The notes under the pieces are model-generated. The model had not been told where the DNA came from and did not search any database. It worked only from the letters and a program-made list of their open reading frames with translations. Source: an uncultured Christensenellaceae bacterium (GTDB taxonomy: Bacteria; Bacillota; Clostridia; Christensenellales; Pumilibacteraceae). Taken from it: a stretch of DNA of 64,000 nt. Below, piece by piece: positions 8,652 to 18,875 of this stretch. Location of the stretch: contig CAJULK010000007.1 in assembly GCA_910587455.1 (NCBI GenBank), forward strand, positions 1-64,000, read 5' to 3'. The stretch's first letter is position 1. Each line of letters begins with the position of its first letter. Made by a program: the position numbers and the translations under genes.

Positions 8652-11600
8652 TTATTCCTCGCTGTCCGAATCGTCGAAATCGTCGTCGAAATCGCCGCCG
8701 TCGAACGGATCCGCAAGGTCTACGTCTTCCTCGAACAGACTGCCGTTGTCGTCGAGTTCGTCGCTTACATCGTCGTCGCCGAGCCCGCCGAGTATGTCCG
8801 CAACGCTGTCCGCTTCGTCGCCGTCGTTCGCAAACAGACTGCTGTCGTAATGCTTCTGAGTAGGCTCCGCGTCGTACATGACGGGTTCGTCGTCCATAAG
8901 TTCTTTTATGCCGATCTCTTCCTTATCCTCGGTGAGAACCTTAACGTCGAGAGCGAGCGCCTGCAATTCTTTTATAAGGACCTTGAACGATTCGGGAACA
9001 CCCGGCTCGGAAATGTCCATACCTCTTATGATGCTGTCGTACGTTTTGGACCTGCCCGCAACGTCGTCCGACTTGACGGTCATGATCTCCTGCAACACGT
9101 TCGCCGCGCCGTATGCGTAAAGCGCCCAAACTTCCATCTCTCCGAAGCGCTGTCCGCCGTTCTGCGCTTTGCCGCCGAGCGGCTGCTGCGTAACGAGCGA
9201 GTACGGACCTGTGGAGCGCGCATGCATCTTGTCGTCTACAAGGTGGATCAGTTTGAGCATGTACATATAACCGACGGTAGCGCGGTTTTCGAACGGTTCG
9301 CCCGTTCTGCCGTCGTACATCTGTATCTTGCCGTCAACAGTGCCGTCCTCGTTGACGTAACCGTTTTCGGCGAGAAGTTTTTCTATATCCGACTCGATCG
9401 CGCCGTCGAAAACGGGCGTCGATACTTTCCAGCCGAGCGCCTTGGCTACAAGTCCCAAGTGCACTTCGAGCACCTGACCGATGTTCATACGGCTCGGAAC
9501 GCCGAGCGGGTTGAGCACGATTTGAAGCGGCGTGCCGTCCGCCATGAACGGCATATCTTCCTCGGGAAGCACGCGCGAAATAACGCCCTTGTTTCCGTGA
9601 CGTCCAGCCATTTTGTCGCCGACCGAAATCTTACGCTTCTGCGCGATATATACGCGGACGAGCTTGTTTACGCCCGGCTTCATTTCGTCGCGATTTGCGC
9701 GTGTGAACACTTTGACGTCTACTACGATACCGCCCTCGCCGTGCGGAACTTTGAGCGACGTGTCACGGACTTCGCGCGCTTTGTCGCCGAATATAGCGCG
9801 CAGCAAACGCTCCTCGGGCGTAAGATCGGTTTCGCCCTTGGGCGTAACTTTGCCTACGAGAATATCGCCCGCATTGACCTCCGCGCCGACGCGTACGATG
9901 CCGTCCTCGTCGAGATTTTTAAGCGCTTCGGGGCTGACGTTGGGAATATCCCGAGTGATCTCTTCGGCGCCGAGTTTGGTGTCGCGAGCTTCCGTCTCGT
10001 GTTTATTGATATGAATGGATGTGAATACGTCGTCTTTGGCGATGCGTTCGCTGATGAGAATAGCGTCCTCGTAGTTGTAGCCTTCCCAGCCCATAAATCC
10101 GACGAGGATATTCTTTCCGAGCGCAAGCTCCGTCTGCGACGTCGAATGTCCGTCGGCAAGGACTTGTCCTTTTGTTACCTTGTCGCCCTTGCTCACGATC
10201 GGGCGCTGATTTATGCAAGTGCCCTGGTTGGACCCGACAAACTTTTTAAGCAAATACATCTGACGGTTGGGCTTTCCGCCTTCGCCGTTTTCCAATACGA
10301 TTATGCGCTCCGCATCCACGTAATCGACAACGCCCGCCTCGCGCGCTATCACCATAACGCCCGAGTCGTACGCGATTTTGTGTTCTATGCCCGTTCCGAC
10401 GATAGGCGCTTCCGTCTTTAACAGCGGAACTGCCTGACGCTGCATGTTGGACGCCATGAGCGCACGGTGCGAGTCGTCGTTTTCGAGGAACGGAATGAGC
10501 GCGGTTGCGACCGAAACCATCTGCCGCGGCGAAACGTCCACGTAATCTATGCGTTCGCGCGAAACTTCGCCTATAAGGTCGCGGTAGCGCATCATGACGC
10601 GCTCCTTGACGAATCTGTTGTTCTCGTCGAGCGGTTCGCTCGCTTGAGCGATCATGTATCTGTCTTCCTCGTCGGCAGGCAGATAGTCAACTATATCGGT
10701 AACGCAATGCGTTTCTTTATCGACTCTGCGGTACGGCGCTTCGATATATCCGTACTCGTTAATGCGCGCAAAGCTCGAAAGCGACGATATAAGACCGATG
10801 TTCTGACCTTCGGGCGTTTCGATCGGGCACATGCGCGAATAGTGCGTATAGTGAACGTCGCGGACCTCGAACGTAACGTGCTCGCGGTTAAGACCGCCGG
10901 GACCGAGCGCCGACAGTTTGCGTCTGTGCGTAAGTTCGGCTATCGGGTTTGTTTCGTCCATAAACTGCGAAAGCTGCGACGATCCGAAAAATTCTTTTAT
11001 GGCGCTCGATACGGGTCGGACGTTTATAAGCGTTTGCGCCGAAAGCTCCGTTTCGGTCTGTATCTGCATGCGCTCGCGAACGACGCGCTCCAATCTCGAC
11101 ATGCCTATGCGGAACTGATTCTGCAAAAGCTCGCCTACGCTGCGTACGCGGCGGTTGCCGAGGTGGTCGATATTGTCGCAAGAACCGAAGCCGCGATGCA
11201 AGCCCATTATATAGTTTACGGTTGCGATAACGTCCTCTACTACGATGTGTTTTACTATAAGCTCGTCAATGTTCTGCGAGCACAACTCCGCGAGTTTTTC
11301 GCGGTTGCCGTCCGCCTCGTCCATAAGTTTTTTGAGCGCGGGATAATAAACCATCTCGTTGATACCGAGCGTGCGCGGATCGCAATCCACGTACTGCGCA
11401 AGATCGACATGGTTGTTGGATATGATATTGAATTCTTCGCCGTCCTCGGTGAGCACCCAAATATTGTTGATACCCGCATTCTGAATTTTGACGGCAAGCT
11501 CCTCGGTCAATACGTCCGCCGAAGTATGCGTTTCTTTGTTTTCGGCGCGGGCGTAAACCACTCCGTCCTCATCCACGATATCGCGCGCGACGCGGTAGCC

Positions 11601-12524
11601 GTCGGCACGGTAGCGAAGATGAAGTTTCTTATTGTATTTATATCTGCCTACGCGCGAAAGATCGTACTTGCGGCGGTCGAAGAACATGCCGTATATAAAC
11701 GATTTGATCGAATCAATGGTGGGCGTTTCGCCGCTTCTGAGTTTGTGGTTAAGCTCGTAAAGCGCGCGCTCCTCGTCGATAGCCGACTTATCTTCTTTAT
11801 CGCCGTACCGCGCGCACGTAAGCTCGATCATGGGATCGTTGGAGAATATACGTTTAAGCCCCTCTTCCGAGCCGAAGCCGCCGTCGGTGACCGCCGACAG
11901 ACAGCTCAAAAGCACTGTCGCGAGCACCTTTTTCTGACGGTCTACGCGCACCCAAAGCACGCCCGAAGAATCCTCTTCGAATTCGAGCCATGCTCCGCGC
12001 GACGGGATATTCTGCGCGCTGTAATGCGCTTGTCCGGTCTTGACGTCCTTTTTGTAATCGAAGTACACGCCGGGCGAACGCACGAGCTGACTTATAACGA
12101 CCCGCTCCGCGCCGTTTATGATAAACGATCCGGTGGGGGTCATGCGCGGAAGATCGCCCATGTACACTTCGGAACGCACGCTTTCGTCCGTTTCGCAGTT
12201 GCGAAGCCTGACCTTTACGTACAGCGGAACGGCAAACGTGGCGTCGCGATCCTTACATTCCTTTTCCGTATAATTGCGCTTCTGATTGCTGCCGTCGCGA
12301 TAGCCGAGCGAATAATCCTCGAAGAACAATTCGACGCGGTTGGAATAGTCGGTAATCGGCGAAAAATCGCGCAGGACTTCCTTTATCCCGTTATCGATAA
12401 AATCGTTATAAGATTTTTTCTGCACCTCGACGAGATTGGGCATGTCGATCACTTCGTGGATCTGCGCGAACGACATACGCTCCGTATTACCGTACTTAAC
12501 CTTGGATATTTTTCTCTCAGCCAT
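8652..12524 (-). CDS. rpoB: RNA polymerase beta subunit
   Basis: The 1290-residue beta subunit. The rifampicin region reads SQLSQFMDETNPIAELTH followed by RRKLSAL; the usual resistance positions (Q513, D516, H526, S531 in E. coli numbering) carry sensitive-type residues. Fork and catalytic segments are also standard. The C-terminus ends in an unusual Asp/Glu-rich tail of roughly 65 residues, far more acidic than common homologues. A ribosome site AGGAG precedes the ATG. The gene has its own promoter about 210 bases upstream and is not preceded by rplJ and rplL, its usual neighbours. Confidence 0.98.
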   Translation of the reverse strand: MAERKISKVKYGNTERMSFAQIHEVIDMPNLVEVQKKSYNDFIDNGIKEVLRDFSPITDYSNRVELFFEDYSLGYRDGSNQKRNYTEKECKDRDATFAVPLYVKVRLRNCETDESVRSEVYMGDLPRMTPTGSFIINGAERVVISQLVRSPGVYFDYKKDVKTGQAHYSAQNIPSRGAWLEFEEDSSGVLWVRVDRQKKVLATVLLSCLSAVTDGGFGSEEGLKRIFSNDPMIELTCARYGDKEDKSAIDEERALYELNHKLRSGETPTIDSIKSFIYGMFFDRRKYDLSRVGRYKYNKKLHLRYRADGYRVARDIVDEDGVVYARAENKETHTSADVLTEELAVKIQNAGINNIWVLTEDGEEFNIISNNHVDLAQYVDCDPRTLGINEMVYYPALKKLMDEADGNREKLAELCSQNIDELIVKHIVVEDVIATVNYIMGLHRGFGSCDNIDHLGNRRVRSVGELLQNQFRIGMSRLERVVRERMQIQTETELSAQTLINVRPVSSAIKEFFGSSQLSQFMDETNPIAELTHRRKLSALGPGGLNREHVTFEVRDVHYTHYSRMCPIETPEGQNIGLISSLSSFARINEYGYIEAPYRRVDKETHCVTDIVDYLPADEEDRYMIAQASEPLDENNRFVKERVMMRYRDLIGEVSRERIDYVDVSPRQMVSVATALIPFLENDDSHRALMASNMQRQAVPLLKTEAPIVGTGIEHKIAYDSGVMVIAREAGVVDYVDAERIIVLENGEGGKPNRQMYLLKKFVGSNQGTCINQRPIVSKGDKVTKGQVLADGHSTSQTELALGKNILVGFMGWEGYNYEDAILISERIAKDDVFTSIHINKHETEARDTKLGAEEITRDIPNVSPEALKNLDEDGIVRVGAEVNAGDILVGKVTPKGETDLTPEERLLRAIFGDKAREVRDTSLKVPHGEGGIVVDVKVFTRANRDEMKPGVNKLVRVYIAQKRKISVGDKMAGRHGNKGVISRVLPEEDMPFMADGTPLQIVLNPLGVPSRMNIGQVLEVHLGLVAKALGWKVSTPVFDGAIESDIEKLLAENGYVNEDGTVDGKIQMYDGRTGEPFENRATVGYMYMLKLIHLVDDKMHARSTGPYSLVTQQPLGGKAQNGGQRFGEMEVWALYAYGAANVLQEIMTVKSDDVAGRSKTYDSIIRGMDISEPGVPESFKVLIKELQALALDVKVLTEDKEEIGIKELMDDEPVMYDAEPTQKHYDSSLFANDGDEADSVADILGGLGDDDVSDELDDNGSLFEEDVDLADPFDGGDFDDDFDDSDSEE

Positions 12525-12733
12525 ATAAACTCCTAAAAAGGTTATTTATTTTTTTCAGTCGGACAAAAATACAAACATGCACGCCGCCGAAAAAGCGCGC
12601 ACAAAAGCGGAGCGACTTTCCGCCGCACCGCGAATACCGAATATATCAGATTAGAACCGTGATTTGCAAATCGACATTGTTCTCTTTATTAAAGTTACGC
12701 CGCACACAACAAGGCATACTAACGCATTTTCCT

Positions 12734-12762
12734 ATTTTATCATAGCTCGTCAAGTGTGTCAA
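12734..12762 (-). promoter_or_regulatory. rpoBC promoter
   Basis: On the minus strand TTGACA (12757-12762), 17 bases, then TAAAAT (12734-12739). Transcription would start near 12727, giving a leader of about 200 nucleotides before rpoB. A weaker second pair (TTGCAA, 18 bases, TATATT) lies closer to the gene, around 12640-12670. Confidence 0.75.
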
Positions 12763-12980
12763 ATATTTTTATGCAGTTTTGCGAATTTTTTTATAATTTT
12801 TTTATCATACACTCTTTTGACGCATTACGGGAGCCGAAACGAGCGGGAAAATAACGCCGATCACTCCGATTAACGTTTGCGCACATGCACATACGTAGGA
12901 ATCACGCAGCTTGAAATACCATATATGCGCATGAATACATATATCCCGCCGTACTCTCCCCGTTTTGAATAAATATCACA
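12763..12980. other. Intergenic spacer, no gene seen
   Basis: AT-rich sequence between the pullulanase terminator and the rpoB promoter. I see no convincing reading frame or structured RNA here. Confidence 0.5.
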
Positions 12981-13022
12981 AACAAAAGCTGCCGCTGCAA
13001 GACAATACTTACAACGGCAGCT
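12981..13022 (-). terminator. Terminator of the starch operon
   Basis: On the minus strand a 15-bp stem with one mismatch (outer arm AGCTGCCG with CGGCAGCT), a 6-base loop and the tail TTTTGTTTG follow the pullulanase stop by 17 bases. Confidence 0.9.
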
Positions 13023-13039
13023 CTAAAATGCGTGTGTTA

Positions 13040-16000
13040 TTAAGATTCCGTTACACCGTCTGCTTGTTCGTCATCGGCATTAGGTTCTTCGGAATCCGAA
13101 TTTGCTTCGGCTTTATCGTTCAAATCATCTGAAGTATTGCCGTCGGCTTTTTTGCCTTTCTTCTTTTTTCCGAGAATTACGCCCGCAGCAATTCCGCCTG
13201 CCGCCAAAACCGCAACGGGAATACCTATACCGAGACCTATGGCTAGACCGTTGTCATCGGGTTCGTCCGCAACATCCTCGACACTATATTTCCAACCGGA
13301 TACAGCCGAGGCATCCAATTCCGCAACCATGACGATAGCCGAACGTGCCGCAATGTTTATCGAATTCCCCGTAAACGTACTCAACTTTTCGGCAGACGCT
13401 TTATTCCCGCTGACAAATATATCATATGTTCCTTGAGGAACATCGACCGTCTTTCCTTTGTCATTGTTATTGAGAATTACAAATGCGTACTTGTTGCTTG
13501 CGGGATCTTTTACCGCATAAGAAGCAATTCCGTCTCTGCGGTTTTCGTCGTTTACAGTAACACATTTGTCAATTTGCGCCTTGGTAGTTAAGTGGAACTG
13601 CGGGAACGATTTTTTAATTGCGATCATTCCTTTATAGTATTCCACCATATCTCCGTTGTCATCGAGAAGATTCCAATTTATGGCATTGACCGAGTCAGGA
13701 GATTTATACGAGTTATCCGAGAAATAGTACGACTTATCCGTCTTGTAAGCATTGGGACGGTTGTCGTAAGAGTTTGTCTTTGTCGTAGGCTTACTGCGCA
13801 TCATTTCCTCGCCCGCCAACATAAACCCGATACCTTGGCTCGTAAGCACAGCGGTCGCCGCCAAGCGATTCATAGCCTTTATCGAATTTTTGTCAACAGT
13901 CACGGAAGCATTGAGCTTATCCCACAGCGTCGAATTATCGTGAGCCGCAACGTAATTTATATTTTGCGTCGGGCTTGCAGCGAAATTTTCCGTTGCGCCG
14001 TACGCTCCCACATAAACAGCATTGTCACTCCCTGCCTTACCTTGAACAAACCCTTTATCGGCAAGACTGCTGAAACTTCCTTTCAGACCGTCACGTATCA
14101 CATCGTCGAAGAACGCGATGTTAGGCATTCTCTTAGCATTTGATAAAAGCGCCTGTCTGTCGCTCGAAAGTCCCGAAGTGCCGCCCGTCCAACCCTCGCC
14201 GTACACAATGACGTCGGGATTTACTTTTGCAAGCTCGTCGTAGAGCATGTTCATGGTATCTATATCGTGCAGCCCCATAAGGTCAAAACGGAATCCGTCG
14301 ATCTTATATTCGGTTGCCCAATACACGACCGAATCGATCATAAACTTTCTGAACATCGCGTGCTCGGACGCAGTTTCGTTACCGCAACCGGAACCGTTAT
14401 AATAATTACCGGAGTCCGTAACACGGAAATAGTAACCGGGCATCAGATTTTCGAAGTTGGAAGCCTGCGCATTGCTGACATGATTATACACGACGTCCAT
14501 AACCACTTGGATACCGGCATTGTGAAGCGCCATGATCAATTGCTTCATTTCGTTCACGCGCTTATTGCCGTCGGACGGATCGGACGAATACGAGCCTTCC
14601 GGCATATTGTAGTTGAGCGGATCGTAACCCCAGTTATACTCGCCTTCCTTATTGTAAGTCGCCACGGCGAAGCTCTCGTCGACAGTCGCAAAATCGAACA
14701 GCGGTTGGAAGTGCACTTGCGTTACGCCGAGGTCCTTAAGATAATCAAGAGCCGTGGACTTGCCGCTTGCGTTTTTAGTGCCCGTCTCGGTGAGACCGAG
14801 GAACTTACCGCGATTGGCTGCCGAAACGCCCGAGCTTTCGTGAATAGTGACGTCACGAAGCTGTGCTTCCCAAATGACCGCTTCGGAATTGCTCGCTAGC
14901 GTCGGCATGTTCTGCGTATCCCATCCCGTCGGGTTTGTGGCGGCAAGATCGACTATCATGCCGCGTTTGCCGTTTCTTCCGCCGCTTCTCGCATAAGGAT
15001 CGACTATATCGTTGGTCCACGTATCGCCGTTCTTTACCGAATAGGTGTAATATTTATTCTTCTGATCGCCGGAAAGAGTGTACGTCCACGTACCCTTATC
15101 TCCCGCAGTCATATCGTATGAAGTCCCCTGATCGGTGCCCTCGCCCGACGAATAGATATTAAGCTTCATTGCCGACGCTACGGGCGACCAAACCGTAAAC
15201 TTGGTTTCCGTTGCCGAATATTCGGCGCCGAGCACGCCGTCGTAGCTATATTTGGCGTTGAATTCGTCCGATGAATAAAGAGCGGACATAACTACTTGAC
15301 GCTTAGCGAAATTAACGTTGTCGTCTACCACGGCAGGTTCGTCGACTACCGTATAAGAATGTGTAAAGTCTACGTTCGAGACGGCAATATCCGCGCCAAA
15401 GCCCCCGACGACATCGGATGACGTCTTACAATTCAATTCACCGATAATTTTGCCGTCGTCCGATTTTACCTTAAAATACGAAGCTGCGGTTATTGCATCG
15501 CTCGCATCGATATGGACATTAGTAGTCGAAGTAAAGTATGCCGTACTGATTTTCTTTCTCATAGATTCGATCATTGCATCCTCGCCGGCAGATTCCGTAA
15601 AATAAATACCTGCGTCGCCGGTTACGAGATACAGCGTTACTTTGTTATCCACGATAGCGTCGACAGTCACAAACCTATCGCCATCGGGGTCTTTTTCCCA
15701 ATTGTCGGTGCGAACTATAAAACCTACGACATTTCCGTTTGCATCCGCTTCGGCTCCAGACACCGTCACCGTTAAAGTCTTCCATGTCTTTCCGCCGATT
15801 TGAACGTCAGCCGTAAACTCGTTTTTATCCGTTATGGCTTTGCCGCCTAACGTCCACAACCACATGTTCCACTTTGAATAATTCCCGTCGCCGCGGAAAT
15901 AATTGATGGTCAGTTCGAAATCGGGAATAGTCGCTTCGGCACGCGGAGCGACGGCGACGTCCGTTTCCGCAGCCGCGGCAGTCCCTCGCGCCGCGCCAAT

Positions 16001-16099
16001 AAAGCCCAAAGGCAGCGCCGCAACCGCCAGTGCGAGAGCGATAAGCACCAACAAAAGAGGCTTGACGAAATTTGCTAAATCGTATCTTACTTTCTTCAT
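13040..16099 (-). CDS. Cell-surface type I pullulanase (GH13)
   Basis: A 1019-residue secreted debranching enzyme that hydrolyses alpha-1,6 bonds of pullulan, amylopectin or branched dextrins. In order it has a signal peptide (hydrophobic stretch at residues 13-35, then an Ala-rich cleavage region); an N-terminal carbohydrate-binding region of CBM41/PUD type (ELTINYFRGDGNYSKWNMWLW); a CBM48-like domain; and a GH13 barrel. The barrel carries the type I pullulanase signature YNWGYDPLNYN, plus DVVYNHV, GFRFDLMG (nucleophile Asp), YGEGWTGG (acid Glu) and AAHDN. The C-terminus has a transmembrane helix (about 955-980) followed by a KKKKGKK stop-transfer and an acidic tail, so the enzyme stays membrane-anchored. 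It is last in the mal operon, 16 bases after the amylase gene. Confidence 0.93.
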   Translation of the reverse strand: MKKVRYDLANFVKPLLLVLIALALAVAALPLGFIGAARGTAAAAETDVAVAPRAEATIPDFELTINYFRGDGNYSKWNMWLWTLGGKAITDKNEFTADVQIGGKTWKTLTVTVSGAEADANGNVVGFIVRTDNWEKDPDGDRFVTVDAIVDNKVTLYLVTGDAGIYFTESAGEDAMIESMRKKISTAYFTSTTNVHIDASDAITAASYFKVKSDDGKIIGELNCKTSSDVVGGFGADIAVSNVDFTHSYTVVDEPAVVDDNVNFAKRQVVMSALYSSDEFNAKYSYDGVLGAEYSATETKFTVWSPVASAMKLNIYSSGEGTDQGTSYDMTAGDKGTWTYTLSGDQKNKYYTYSVKNGDTWTNDIVDPYARSGGRNGKRGMIVDLAATNPTGWDTQNMPTLASNSEAVIWEAQLRDVTIHESSGVSAANRGKFLGLTETGTKNASGKSTALDYLKDLGVTQVHFQPLFDFATVDESFAVATYNKEGEYNWGYDPLNYNMPEGSYSSDPSDGNKRVNEMKQLIMALHNAGIQVVMDVVYNHVSNAQASNFENLMPGYYFRVTDSGNYYNGSGCGNETASEHAMFRKFMIDSVVYWATEYKIDGFRFDLMGLHDIDTMNMLYDELAKVNPDVIVYGEGWTGGTSGLSSDRQALLSNAKRMPNIAFFDDVIRDGLKGSFSSLADKGFVQGKAGSDNAVYVGAYGATENFAASPTQNINYVAAHDNSTLWDKLNASVTVDKNSIKAMNRLAATAVLTSQGIGFMLAGEEMMRSKPTTKTNSYDNRPNAYKTDKSYYFSDNSYKSPDSVNAINWNLLDDNGDMVEYYKGMIAIKKSFPQFHLTTKAQIDKCVTVNDENRRDGIASYAVKDPASNKYAFVILNNNDKGKTVDVPQGTYDIFVSGNKASAEKLSTFTGNSINIAARSAIVMVAELDASAVSGWKYSVEDVADEPDDNGLAIGLGIGIPVAVLAAGGIAAGVILGKKKKGKKADGNTSDDLNDKAEANSDSEEPNADDEQADGVTES

Positions 16100-16115
16100 A
16101 TTCTCCTCCTATATT

Positions 16116-17855
16116 TTATTTGGTTTTCAATACCGCGACCGTGCCTGCGGGAATACTCAGCTTGCCGCTTTGCAAAATCGCATTCGACTTATTGGAGGTA
16201 GCGCACACTTGTCCCGCTATATCGTATCCCGCGAACATCGAAATATCGAATTCTGCGGCGGAATTGCCGATATTCTGCACAATAAGCACCGAGCTGTCTT
16301 TCCATGTGAGCGTATATGCCGCGACCGCTTTGTTCAAAGCGTTTACTTCCGTCATATCGATTTCTTCGGTATCGAAATTATCGAGCGCGGTAAGTTTGCT
16401 TTGCGCGTTAAGCGCATAAGTTTTCATGACGCCGCGGCCGATCTCGGGGAAACGGTTGCGTAGTTTTATGACATTTCTGTAATACGTTAAGATCGAATCG
16501 GGATCGGAATTTTGCGTTTTCCACGTTCCGAGCTTCTGTGCAAACTCGTAATCGGCGTCGGCGGGATCGGACGCAAGCCCTTTGCTTTTGTCGCCCCAGT
16601 TAAAAGCCAAACGCTTATTCTCGTCTTTGCCGCTGCCGAGAGCGCCGAGCTCTTCGCCGTAATAGATGTACGGATTGCCCGGCATGAGCAAATACAGTCC
16701 CGCCGCTTTTTTGATCTGAGTAACGTTGTAGTTCATATATCCCGCCGACCTGTTCGTATCGTGATTGGACAGGAAATTGGAAAGCAGCGCGTCGGAGTCT
16801 TTTACGAGCGCGTCGGCTTGCAGCGATTGCACGTACGACGCCAATCTCAAAGCGCGCGTACTGTTCTTAGCCACGCCGACAAAGCTCATATTGTCGTTAC
16901 CCGCGAGCGTGAAGTTGAAATTACTCATACCCGTGCCGAAAAATTCGTTCACCGTGCTCGACGTGGAAGTGAATACTTCGCCCACATTGTAACAGTAACT
17001 GTTGATGCCGTCGTTTTCCTTGCCGTAGACTTCCGCGCCCTTGGTATTGCAATAGTCGTTAAACCACGACCAGAACTCCCCGTTTTCCTCCGTATAGACA
17101 GTGTCGTCTGCAAACGCCCACGGAACGGCGTCGAGGCGGAACGACCGAATACCCCTGTTCAGCCAGAAATCGACTATATCTTCGATCTCGGCGCGAACGT
17201 CCTCGTTTGCAAGGTTGAGATCGGGCATGCTCGACGAAAAGTTCCCGAGATAACAGTACTCGCTGCGCGACACGTCATAGAACGTTCCCGTGCTCGGTCT
17301 GTCGTCTTTGAGATAAAAATTATACATTCGCATGTATTTGCTTTCGGACGGCGACTTACCGTTGCGCGCGTCGTTCAGCGCCTGCTTAAACCACGGATGA
17401 GTTATGGACGTATGGTTAAGAACCAAATCCATCTGCAACCAAATGTCGCGCTTGTTGCACTCATCTACGAGTTTATCGAAGTCTTCGAGCGTGCCGTACT
17501 CGTCGTCGATATTGCAATAATCCTCGACGTCGTACTTGTGATAGGACGGCGAGCTATTGATCGGCATCATCCATATGCCGTTTATCCCCAAATCGGACGT
17601 CGTTGAATCGTCGCCGTCATTGAGATAATCGAGATTGTTTATTAGCCCTTTTATGTCGCCTATGCCGTCGCCGTTGCCATCCGAGAAACTGCGTACGAAC
17701 ACTTCGTAGTATGTTCGGCAGTAGTCCTGCGGAATGTTATACGGATCGGTGTTCTCGGGCGTAGCGGGATTTACAGGATCTCCGCCGCACCCTATAAGCG
17801 GCATAGCGGACAGCGCTGCCGCCGCCAATACCGAAAACAGTTTTTTGGTTCTCAT
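16116..17855 (-). CDS. Lipoprotein alpha-amylase family enzyme (GH13)
   Basis: A 579-residue extracellular GH13 glucanase. The signal peptide ends in the lipobox LIGC, so Cys23 is expected to be lipidated and anchored to the outer face of the membrane. The catalytic barrel motifs are present: DLVLNHTS, GIRSFRLDAVPW with the nucleophile Asp, YNVGEVF with the acid Glu, and NFLSNHDTNR. Together with pullulanase it should cut starch to maltodextrins for the adjacent ABC importer. It could instead be an alpha-glucosidase or neopullulanase-like enzyme, since the subfamily is not fixed by eye. It is separated from malG by about 110 bases containing a long hairpin. Confidence 0.88.
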   Translation of the reverse strand: MRTKKLFSVLAAAALSAMPLIGCGGDPVNPATPENTDPYNIPQDYCRTYYEVFVRSFSDGNGDGIGDIKGLINNLDYLNDGDDSTTSDLGINGIWMMPINSSPSYHKYDVEDYCNIDDEYGTLEDFDKLVDECNKRDIWLQMDLVLNHTSITHPWFKQALNDARNGKSPSESKYMRMYNFYLKDDRPSTGTFYDVSRSEYCYLGNFSSSMPDLNLANEDVRAEIEDIVDFWLNRGIRSFRLDAVPWAFADDTVYTEENGEFWSWFNDYCNTKGAEVYGKENDGINSYCYNVGEVFTSTSSTVNEFFGTGMSNFNFTLAGNDNMSFVGVAKNSTRALRLASYVQSLQADALVKDSDALLSNFLSNHDTNRSAGYMNYNVTQIKKAAGLYLLMPGNPYIYYGEELGALGSGKDENKRLAFNWGDKSKGLASDPADADYEFAQKLGTWKTQNSDPDSILTYYRNVIKLRNRFPEIGRGVMKTYALNAQSKLTALDNFDTEEIDMTEVNALNKAVAAYTLTWKDSSVLIVQNIGNSAAEFDISMFAGYDIAGQVCATSNKSNAILQSGKLSIPAGTVAVLKTK

Positions 17856-17913
17856 ATGATCCTCTTTGTGATTATATTATTAAATTATAGTTTAGATCGT
17901 TAAAATCATCGAA

Positions 17914-17951
17914 TACGCAAACAGTATACGGAAACCGCATACTGTTTGCGT
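17914..17951 (-). promoter_or_regulatory. 17-bp hairpin between malG and amylase
   Basis: Arms of about 17 bases (ACGCAAACAGTATACGG and its near-perfect complement) flank a loop of about three bases, directly after the malG stop. No T run follows on the minus strand, so it is not a typical terminator. It more likely marks an RNA processing or stability point, or a partial terminator, between transporter and enzyme genes. Confidence 0.55.
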
Positions 17952-17963
17952 AATGACGATTTA

Positions 17964-18875
17964 TCAGCCTTTGGCTGCGCCGCCGGTGATACCGGCGACA
18001 TAAAACTTTTGCATGAACAAGAACAAGATGACTATCGGCACGGAAACGAACACGCCTCCGGCGCAGAACCGCGCGAAGTATTTTCCGACCATTTCGCGCT
18101 CCGTCACCCATTGCCGTATTCCGACCGCTATGGTATATTGCTTCGGGTCGTTGACGAAAACGCTCGCCAGAATGTAATCGCACCACGGTCCGATAAAGGA
18201 CGTAAGCACGGTATAAATAATGATAGGCTTACTGAGCGGAATTATCATCCGCCAGAAAATGCGGTTTTTCGTCGCGCCGTCGATACGCGCCGCTTCGTCT
18301 ATCGCAATAGGTACCGTGTCGAAGAAGCCTTTTACGATATAGAATCCCGTACCCGACGCCAGCGAATATGCGAGCGTAAGTCCTACAAGATTCAGGAACG
18401 GCGTATCCTCGTTATTCGCCAAGCCGAACTGCTTAAAAATGTAGTACAGGGCTATCATCGAAAGGAAGCCGGGGAACAGCCCGAGTATGAGCGATATGTT
18501 CATCAATTTCTTGCGCATCTTGAAACGCAGGCGCGAGAGCGCATAAGAAACCATCAGCACGAAAAGCGTGGAAATAACGCATGAGCCCAACGCGATACAC
18601 AGGGTGTTGACGAACCAGGTCATATACGGATTGCTTTTGTAATCGGGCGTAAGTACGCCGCCCGACACAACGCCGGGTCCGCCGGGGAACAAATTACGGA
18701 AATTGTCAAACGTAAACTCCGTGGGAAATACGGTGAGCGAGGTAGACGACGTATTTGCGTCAAACGCTCTCAATATCATCCACACGAGAGGAAACAGCCA
18801 AATGAATACCATTACCAACAGAACGATATAAATAACGGTATCCGAAATGATTCTCTTAGATCTTAATCCCGTCAT
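17964..18875 (-). CDS. malG: Maltodextrin ABC transporter permease, MalG type
   Basis: A 303-residue inner-membrane permease with six hydrophobic segments. The EAA loop that docks the ATPase is visible as DEAARIDGATKNRIFWRMIIP near residue 190. It pairs with the MalF-type gene upstream, overlapping by four bases, and with the MalE-type binding protein. No ATPase gene is in this operon, so a shared MsmX/MalK-type ATPase encoded elsewhere is likely. The maltodextrin substrate is inferred from the neighbouring amylase and pullulanase. Confidence 0.9.
   Translation of the reverse strand: MTGLRSKRIISDTVIYIVLLVMVFIWLFPLVWMILRAFDANTSSTSLTVFPTEFTFDNFRNLFPGGPGVVSGGVLTPDYKSNPYMTWFVNTLCIALGSCVISTLFVLMVSYALSRLRFKMRKKLMNISLILGLFPGFLSMIALYYIFKQFGLANNEDTPFLNLVGLTLAYSLASGTGFYIVKGFFDTVPIAIDEAARIDGATKNRIFWRMIIPLSKPIIIYTVLTSFIGPWCDYILASVFVNDPKQYTIAVGIRQWVTEREMVGKYFARFCAGGVFVSVPIVILFLFMQKFYVAGITGGAAKG

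Noticed and set aside
10467..12536. A 689-residue plus-strand reading frame opposite rpoB, and similar long frames opposite rpoC (for example 6627-8498)
   Set aside because: These are antisense shadows caused by the GC-biased codon use of rpoB and rpoC; no ribosome sites, promoters or protein-like motifs support them.
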